In this document: piece by piece, positions 30,300-34,464 of the stretch
Layout: the number at the start of each line of letters is the position of its first letter
Numbering within the stretch: the stretch's first letter is position 1
NCBI GenBank assembly: GCA_003023195.1
Contig: PXRX01000027.1
Location: forward strand, 1 to 34,464
DNA length: 34,464 bases
Direction of reading: 5' to 3'
Source of the DNA: Halobacteriales archaeon QS_8_69_26
GTDB taxonomy: Archaea; Halobacteriota; Halobacteria; Halobacteriales; SW-7-71-33
Made by a program: the position numbers and the translations under genes
Notes under the pieces: model-generated
The model's input: the letters and a program-made list of their open reading frames with translations, nothing else
Databases searched by the model: none
Told to the model about the DNA's origin: nothing

Positions 30300-31184
30300 A
30301 TGCACGTGGGCGTACTCGGCGCCGGCACCATGGGCCACGGGATCGCACAGGTCTCGGCCATGGCCGGCCACGAGGTCGTGATCCGCGACGTGGACGGGGA
30401 GATTCTGGCCGACGGTCTGGACGCCATCGAGTCGAACCTGCAGGGCGGCGTCGACCGGGGGAAGGTCACCGAGGCGGAGATGGCCGCCACGCTTTCCCGG
30501 ATCGACACCACCCTCGACCTCCCCGAGGCGGTCGGGGACGCGGACCTGGTCGTCGAGGCGGTCCCGGAGGACGTGGCCCTGAAGCGGGAGACCTTCGCGG
30601 AGGTCGAGCGCAACGCACCCGACGAGACGGTGATCGCCACCAACACCTCCTCGCTGTCGGTGACCGAGATCGCCAGCGCCCTCGACCGGCCCGGCCGGGC
30701 GGTCGGCCTGCACTTCTTCAACCCGGTCCACATCATGGACCTGGTCGAGGTGGTGGTCGCCGAAACGACGGACGGGGACACCGTCGACTTCGCCCTGGAG
30801 TACGTCGAGGGGATCGACCGCGAACCGGTGGAGGTGCGCGACTCCGCCGGCTTCGCCACCTCGCGGCTGGGGGTCGCGCTGGGAGTCGAGGCGATGCGGA
30901 TGCTGGAGGAGGGCGTCGCCGGCCCCCGGGACATCGACCGGGCGATGGAACTGGGGTACAACCACCCGATGGGGCCGATCGAACTCGGCGACGTCGTCGG
31001 TCTGGACGTGCGCCTCGACATCCTGGAGTACCTGCGCGAGCAACTCGGCGAGCGGTTCCGGCCGCCACAGGTCCTCCGCCGGAAGGTCCGCGCCGGCAAA
31101 CTCGGCCGGAAGACCGCCGAGGGGTTCTACGTCTGGGAGGACGGCGAAATCGTCGGCGTCTCGGGCGAGTACGAGCGGCGGTGA
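30300..31184 (+). CDS. hbd: 3-hydroxyacyl-CoA dehydrogenase
   Basis: This 294-residue NAD-dependent enzyme oxidises 3-hydroxyacyl-CoA (or reduces acetoacetyl-CoA) in fatty-acid breakdown or polyhydroxyalkanoate-linked paths. The NAD loop is GAGTMGHG (7-14). Catalytic Ser117 (ATNTSSLS), His138 (HFFNPV) and Glu150 (DLVEVV) are present. The position usually Asn188 (GFxxNRL) is Ser here (GFATSRLG), a form I recall in several actinobacterial and haloarchaeal members. The C-terminal domain has GYNHPMGPIELGDVVGLDV. ATG 30300 has a TATA-like box 29 bp upstream. Thiolase and this enzyme would be consecutive steps of beta-oxidation, although no enoyl-CoA hydratase or acyl-CoA dehydrogenase is in the window. 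Confidence 0.93.
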   Translation: MHVGVLGAGTMGHGIAQVSAMAGHEVVIRDVDGEILADGLDAIESNLQGGVDRGKVTEAEMAATLSRIDTTLDLPEAVGDADLVVEAVPEDVALKRETFAEVERNAPDETVIATNTSSLSVTEIASALDRPGRAVGLHFFNPVHIMDLVEVVVAETTDGDTVDFALEYVEGIDREPVEVRDSAGFATSRLGVALGVEAMRMLEEGVAGPRDIDRAMELGYNHPMGPIELGDVVGLDVRLDILEYLREQLGERFRPPQVLRRKVRAGKLGRKTAEGFYVWEDGEIVGVSGEYERR

Positions 31185-31288
31185 GAGGCGATCCGGTCGC
31201 TATCCTCCGGATCCGACGCCCGCTCGCCTCGGGAGTTCGGGGCGAGACCGACAGTACGTTTATTGCCCGGTCCGTCGTGGCCGCAATC

Positions 31289-31423
31289 GTGGTCGACGGG
31301 GAACGTGGGGTGGCCCTCGCGCTGCTGGTCGTGGCGGTCCTGGTCCTCGTCGGGGCGGTCCTCGAGGATCCGCTCGGCCTGGGATCCACGGGGGTCTACA
31401 CGCTCACCGCGATGGGGATATGA
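31289..31423 (+). CDS. 44-residue single-helix membrane protein
   Basis: A short protein with one strongly hydrophobic segment (GVALALLVVAVLVLVGAVL), followed by a polar end (GLGSTGVYTLTAMGI). I do not recognise the family. The start is GTG 31289, chosen because the TATA-like cgtttattgcc is centred 27 bp upstream and the helix begins soon after. It precedes another small membrane-protein gene at 31448, so the two may form a unit. Confidence 0.55.
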   Translation: MVDGERGVALALLVVAVLVLVGAVLEDPLGLGSTGVYTLTAMGI

Positions 31424-31447
31424 TTCGCGGCTTGGCGGATCCAGGAG

Positions 31448-31654
31448 GTGGACGATCCCGTCGCGTCGGTACTCGTCGGAACCGCGGCGGCCGTCGGGGG
31501 GTTGCTCATGGGCGTCGGAACCCTGCCCCTGTCACACCCGGTCGCGGATCCCTGGGTCGTCCAGGGACAGACGGTCGCCGGGGGCGGACTGCTGTCGGTC
31601 GTCGGACTCGTCCCGTTCGTCGCCAGCCTGTTCCCCCCGAGACGAGCGATCAGG
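31448..31654 (+). pseudogene. Small membrane protein truncated by the solo-tnpB element
   Basis: The frame starts at GTG 31448 with a TATA-like gatatgatt 28 bp upstream. It encodes at least two hydrophobic segments (VASVLVGTAAAVGGLLMGVG and VAGGGLLSVVGLVPFVASLF). After about residue 69 the frame runs into the right end of the IS1341-type element and ends at 31777 with about 40 foreign residues (antisense of tnpB). So the native C-terminus is lost. A matching remainder was not found on the far side of the IS. The exact junction is uncertain by several bases. Confidence 0.55.
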
Positions 31655-31790
31655 GGTCAGCTACCAACGGCTGAAGCCGTTGGCTTGTCGGTGGACTCCC
31701 GTTCTGCCGACACGTATTGGTCGGACGCCACTTCAGTAGCGTTCACGGTCATCACCCCCGACTTTAGGGCGTACTGACAGAACGCCCCTC
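31655..31790 (-). ncRNA. Possible omega RNA of the solo tnpB
   Basis: By family rule the guide scaffold overlaps the tnpB 3' end and right end; the hairpin at 31664-31683 would be its last stem. The guide would be read on the minus strand from about 31654 downward, in the truncated membrane-protein gene. Limits are estimates. Confidence 0.35.
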
Positions 31791-32949
31791 CAGCGGGGGA
31801 CTTCTGCCCCCGCTGGAGTTTCAGTGCGAGTTTCCGAGCAATATTCTTCGCGGCGTTGTAGTCGGCATTCGCCGTGTACGAACAGTCCAAGCACTCGAAG
31901 TATTGCCCGTCACGGTTTTCGTCAAGTGTCGTTCCACACTTTGAGCATTGCTGACTCGTGTAGGACGGTTCAACTGTCTCAACGGCGATGCCAGCCAGTT
32001 CCGCCTTGTGTTTGGTCTGTTCTTGCAGTTCACGGAACGCCCACTGCTGGAACTTCTTGTCATCGCTGATACGCTCTCGAATCTGTGCTAAGTCCTCGAA
32101 TGCGATGTGCGTACAACCGTGTCGTTGGGCTTCTTCGACAAGTGCCTTTGAGCAGCGGTGGAGGTAGTCTTCACTCCAGCGTCCGAACCTATCACCGATT
32201 CGCTGGAACGTTAGGTGGGCGCTTCGCGTCCCAGTCTGTTGGAGGCTGGCACGCCGCTTCTCGAACTCGCGGCGTTGGTGGTTGAGGAAGTCAGCGTTGC
32301 CGACGAATCTCCCTGTCGAGGTCACGGTGATGTGGTCATCAACGTTGCAGTCCACGCCAAGCACTCTCGAATGCTCGGCTTTCTCAGGACGGGCAACATC
32401 AAGGTCCCGTTCCATCGCCGCGTGTAGGTAGAACTCGTCGGCTTCGCTGTCGTAGTGGACAGTGCTGGTCGAAAACGAGTACTCGTCGTTCAGCAGGTAT
32501 TCCCCATGTGGTGTGCCTTCGGGGTCGTCGGGCAAGTCGTATTCGCATTCGACTCTGCCGTTGACGGTGGCGAGGCTCACCGTGTCGCGGTAGTACGTCG
32601 CTGCCCGCTTGTCGTAGACGATGCTGAACGTGTCGTACTCAGGCTTGCTGGTATTCTCGCCATCTGCGAGGCGGTCAATACAGTTGCTAATATCGTCAGT
32701 GGCGCGTTTGATAGCTTTCTGGACGAGGTTGGCGTGCAGGCCGTCCGTGTCGTGGCGCAGTTCGTCGTAGATGGCGGCTTCAGCTTCGCTCTTGCTCGTT
32801 ACGCAGTCGTCTTCAGGGTAGCGCCATGCCCAGTCTGCTGTGCGGTTGGCACAGTACTGGAATTTGGAGTTGGTGGCGTGGAGGTCACTCTTGCGGTTGT
32901 CGGGCACGTCAAGTCGAACCCGAACTGTGCGAGTTACATCCCACGCCAT
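31657..32949 (-). CDS. tnpB: TnpB nuclease of the solo element
   Basis: A 430-residue TnpB, different from the one at 11043. The RuvC acids are Asp200 (VLGVDCNVDDHITV), Glu285 (HIAFEDLAQI) and Asp363 (TANADYNAAKNIARK). The zinc finger has C335, C338, C353 and C356 (CSKCGT, CLDC). All catalytic residues are present, so nuclease activity is plausible. The start is ATG 32949; an in-frame GTG at 32970 is less likely, because the AT-rich promoter stretch (caaaaatattaataaag on the minus strand) ends just above it. The gene ends inside its right-end hairpin, as usual for IS1341 elements, so the omega RNA should overlap the gene end. It interrupts the small membrane-protein gene at 31448. Confidence 0.9.
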   Translation of the reverse strand: MAWDVTRTVRVRLDVPDNRKSDLHATNSKFQYCANRTADWAWRYPEDDCVTSKSEAEAAIYDELRHDTDGLHANLVQKAIKRATDDISNCIDRLADGENTSKPEYDTFSIVYDKRAATYYRDTVSLATVNGRVECEYDLPDDPEGTPHGEYLLNDEYSFSTSTVHYDSEADEFYLHAAMERDLDVARPEKAEHSRVLGVDCNVDDHITVTSTGRFVGNADFLNHQRREFEKRRASLQQTGTRSAHLTFQRIGDRFGRWSEDYLHRCSKALVEEAQRHGCTHIAFEDLAQIRERISDDKKFQQWAFRELQEQTKHKAELAGIAVETVEPSYTSQQCSKCGTTLDENRDGQYFECLDCSYTANADYNAAKNIARKLALKLQRGQKSPAGGAFCQYALKSGVMTVNATEVASDQYVSAERESTDKPTASAVGS

Positions 32950-32969
32950 GTACCTCACAGTAATAGCCA

Positions 32970-32998
32970 CTCTTTATTAATATTTTTGAATAGCGTGG
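32970..32998 (-). promoter_or_regulatory. AT-rich promoter of the solo tnpB
   Basis: The minus strand reads caaaaatattaataaagag about 25-45 bp before ATG 32949, the strongest TATA-like tract in this part of the window. Confidence 0.55.
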
Positions 32999-33000
32999 GG

Positions 33001-33728
33001 GGAGTCGGCAATGCAGGTATCGGTGGGTTGTGGCAGGAAGGGTACGCGCTTCCTCCCACGGCTACAGCCGATGGGCTTCCGCGCTGTTACCGCTGTCCCG
33101 ACAGACGCCGTCATCTCCCCGCCGATCCCACCGACGACACCGACTAGCGCGATCCCGATCGTGGGGTGAGCACGGCCCCTCGGCCCCGGGGGCCTCGGGG
33201 CCGCGCAGGCGGGATCCCCACTCCTCCCCGCCCGCTCGCGGGCGTTCGCGGCCGACCCTCACGGCGTTCGGGCCGACCGCGAGGGTGCGAGCGGGCGCTT
33301 CCTCCGTTCGGATCCGCTCCGGGGCGGAGTCCCCGGCGGTTCGGCCGGCCGGCACCCTCGGGATCCACGCCGGCCGGGGCGTCCGGCGGACGCGCCCGGT
33401 CGCCACCCCCGGAGACCGCGCCGAGCCATGGCGAGGCGCGGTCGAGACGGCGGGCGACCGGACGGGGAGGTGAGGGGCGCACGCACCCGGCCACGCCCCC
33501 GTCGGGATCCACGACGGTGAGGAGACGGCAGTGGGTGGGACTGAAAGGGGCCGACCCGATCCGGTCGAGGGTTTCGCTGCGCTCCTCGCTCGGTCGCTCA
33601 CTCCGTCCGATCCCTCGCCGTGGTGCTTGCGTCAGCCGTCTTCCCGGATCGGGTCGGGGGCTTTCGGGGCGGTCCCGAGAGATCACCACGATGTGGATCG
33701 AGAGTCACCGACTACTCCTGACCCAAGG
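33001..33728. other. Gene-poor GC-rich stretch with IS debris and inverted repeats
   Basis: No convincing gene in about 730 bp; open frames here have random composition. Near 33035-33080 the sequence cttcctcccacggctacagc and gccgatgggcttccgcg looks like the terminal hairpin of another haloarchaeal IS1341 right end, slightly decayed. A perfect GC palindrome (ggcccc g ggggcc) lies near 33183, and a 14-bp inverted repeat lies at 33551-33564 and 33644-33657. Confidence 0.5.
33551..33657. repeat. 14-bp perfect inverted repeat enclosing 79 bp
   Basis: The arms ccgacccgatccgg (33551-33564) and ccggatcgggtcgg (33644-33657) are exact reverse complements. The 107-bp unit has no coding potential and may be a MITE-like element or the end of a lost IS. 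Confidence 0.75.
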
Positions 33729-33737
33729 ACTAAGCCG
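33729..33737 (+). promoter_or_regulatory. Possible promoter of vapBC
   Basis: The sequence actaagcc is centred about 30 bp before ATG 33763 and directly before the operator-like palindrome; it is a weak TATA match. Confidence 0.35.
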
Positions 33738-33738
33738 T

Positions 33739-33756
33739 GTCAACGCCAACGTTGAC
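33739..33756. promoter_or_regulatory. Operator-like palindrome before vapBC
   Basis: A perfect 7-bp inverted repeat with a 4-nt centre (gtcaacg ccaa cgttgac) lies between the TATA-like box and the vapB ATG at 33763. VapB antitoxins usually bind such a site to repress their own operon. Confidence 0.6.
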
Positions 33757-33762
33757 GTAACG

Positions 33763-34011
33763 ATGGCGACCGCTGATGAGCAGATTCGAGTGAGTGACCG
33801 GGTGAAGCGGGAACTCAACCGCCTCCGGCGCGAGGGTGAGAGCTACAACGACGTCCTGGAGCGCGTCCTCGACGAGGACTGCGTCGGCGACTTCTACGAT
33901 GGGTTTGGCCGGTGGTCGGACGAGGAAGCCGACCGCGTCCGTGAGGGCCGCCGGAAGGCGAAGGAGAAGCGGAAGGAGCGGACGCGAGAGCGGGCTGAGG
34001 ACGCTACATGA
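33763..34011 (+). CDS. vapB: VapB-type antitoxin
   Basis: An 82-residue antitoxin. The first ~40 residues (QIRVSDRVKRELNRLRREGESYNDVLERVL) form a ribbon-helix-helix-like DNA-binding domain, as in the haloarchaeal VapB group. The C-terminal half is highly charged (KAKEKRKERTRERAEDAT) and should wrap the toxin. It overlaps vapC by 4 bp (ATGA at 34008-34011). ATG 33763 is chosen because the domain begins there and the operator-like palindrome ends just before it. Upstream in-frame codons belong to the GC-rich noise region. Confidence 0.85.
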   Translation: MATADEQIRVSDRVKRELNRLRREGESYNDVLERVLDEDCVGDFYDGFGRWSDEEADRVREGRRKAKEKRKERTRERAEDAT

Positions 34012-34385
34012 AGGTCCTCGACGCGACGTTTCTCATCGACTACCTGGACGGCGTCGAAGCGACGAAGGAGTTCTACGAGGCGAATGGAGCCGAGAACGAG
34101 CGTTGGGTGATGCCCGTCCCGGCCTACGCCGAGGCACTCGTCGGTGAGGGGAACCTCCCGAACGGCGACGTCGCCGGCGCTCGTGCTGACCTCTCGTGGG
34201 GAGAGAAGTACGAGGTGGACGAGAGGACGGCAGTGACAGCGGGGGAGATCGCGGACGAGGTCGGCCCGGGCGGGCCGTATCTGGACGGCCTCGATACGCT
34301 GATCGCGGCGGTCGGGCGTGAACTGGACGCACCGGTCGTTTCTGCCGACGGTGACCTAACTCACGAGCTCGGCTTTGCACGTTGA
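34008..34385 (+). CDS. vapC: VapC-type PIN-domain ribonuclease toxin
   Basis: A 125-residue PIN-domain toxin; VapC toxins are Mg-dependent RNases that cut tRNA or rRNA and stop growth when freed from VapB. The metal-binding acids are visible: Asp5 in VLDATFLIDYL, Glu42 in PAYAEAL, Asp93/Asp96 in YLDGLDTLIAA, and Asp114/Asp116 in VVSADGDLTHEL. The length is normal. It is translationally coupled to vapB by the 4-bp ATGA overlap. The target RNA is not predictable. It lies near IS elements and debris, a common setting for toxin-antitoxin pairs acquired by transfer. Confidence 0.9.
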   Translation: MKVLDATFLIDYLDGVEATKEFYEANGAENERWVMPVPAYAEALVGEGNLPNGDVAGARADLSWGEKYEVDERTAVTAGEIADEVGPGGPYLDGLDTLIAAVGRELDAPVVSADGDLTHELGFAR

Positions 34386-34464
34386 GTATTCTACACTTCC
34401 TTGGGCGAAAATGGCAGACGGAGCGACGTAAGTGGAGGTGTTCGAGAACTCGTCGAACGGTGGC

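Larger units (their letters stand above)
31655..33000 (-). mobile_element. Solo-tnpB insertion element (IS1341 type), ends approximate
   Basis: The element carries tnpB only, with no tnpA. Its right end (left side here) has an 8-bp hairpin ccaacggc/gccgttgg (31664-31671 with 31676-31683) overlapping the tnpB stop. The other end is an AT-rich block (32971-32996). GC content is visibly lower than in the flanks. Mobilisation would need a TnpA from elsewhere, such as the IS605 element at 10415, although the end sequences of the two differ. Borders are placed by eye. Confidence 0.65.

Noticed and set aside
33173..33214. GC palindromes near ggccccgggggcc as a terminator
   Set aside because: Archaeal termination needs T-rich tracts, none is present, and no gene ends here.
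33144..33689. Long open frames on both strands in the GC-rich stretch
   Set aside because: They are Arg/Pro/Gly-rich in all frames, without motifs, which is typical of stop-poor GC-rich DNA.
1..34464. tRNA or rRNA genes
   Set aside because: No cloverleaf, T-loop GTTCRA with matching acceptor stem, or rRNA-like segment was found on reading both strands by eye; a covariance-model scan would be the decisive test.

Overview
The window reads as a chromosomal segment of a haloarchaeon (class Halobacteria). GC content is very high, the proteins are rich in Asp and Glu, and most starts sit about 28 nt downstream of a short AT-rich TATA-like box, as in leaderless archaeal transcripts. Gene families such as Bat-type HTH_10, a single-cyclin-fold TFB-like protein, archaeal PPAT, XPD-type helicase and IS1341/IS605 TnpB agree with this. 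The genus cannot be fixed from the sequence.

Bases 1-17192 hold a formate and one-carbon region: a K+ channel with an RCK domain (-), serine hydroxymethyltransferase glyA (-), an aldehyde:ferredoxin oxidoreductase-like protein that lacks every usual Fe-S ligand (+), a NuoF-like subunit followed by a NuoG/FdhA-type molybdopterin formate dehydrogenase (+), formate-tetrahydrofolate ligase fhs (-), and a FolC-FolP fusion (+). Formate, formyl-folate and the serine/glycine step are thus encoded close together, with the synthesis of the folate carrier. An intact two-gene IS200/IS605 element (tnpA-tnpB, about 10415-12377) sits between fdhA and fhs and has cut a small cupin gene in two; removing it restores a 110-codon reading frame exactly.

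Bases 17193-25000 hold mixed housekeeping and regulatory genes: an SDR protein without a recognisable YxxxK motif, a Bat-type regulator, a decayed small membrane-protein gene, a methyltransferase, an XPD/Rad3-like helicase, a 50-residue zinc ribbon, a winged-helix regulator next to phosphopantetheine adenylyltransferase coaD, and a TFB-like protein. Three short tandem repeats (24, 28 and 29 bp units) occur in the first half of the window, one of them inside the AOR-like coding region.

Bases 25264-31184 hold a GNAT acetyltransferase, a BASS/ACR3-like transporter, and an acyl-CoA region: a thiolase translationally coupled to a fusion of a catalytically degenerate HMG-CoA-synthase fold with a zinc-ribbon/OB (DUF35) domain, an HTH regulator and a 3-hydroxyacyl-CoA dehydrogenase. 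After this come small membrane proteins, one of them truncated by a solo-tnpB (IS1341-type) element, a GC-rich gene-poor stretch with IS debris and a long inverted repeat, and a VapBC toxin-antitoxin pair with an operator-like palindrome.

The best candidates for new biology are the cofactor-stripped redox proteins around FdhA, the fused inactive HMGCS-DUF35 partner of the thiolase, and the IS605 element, with its hairpin-rich tnpA insertion and a predicted omega-RNA guide that points at the cupin gene it interrupts.
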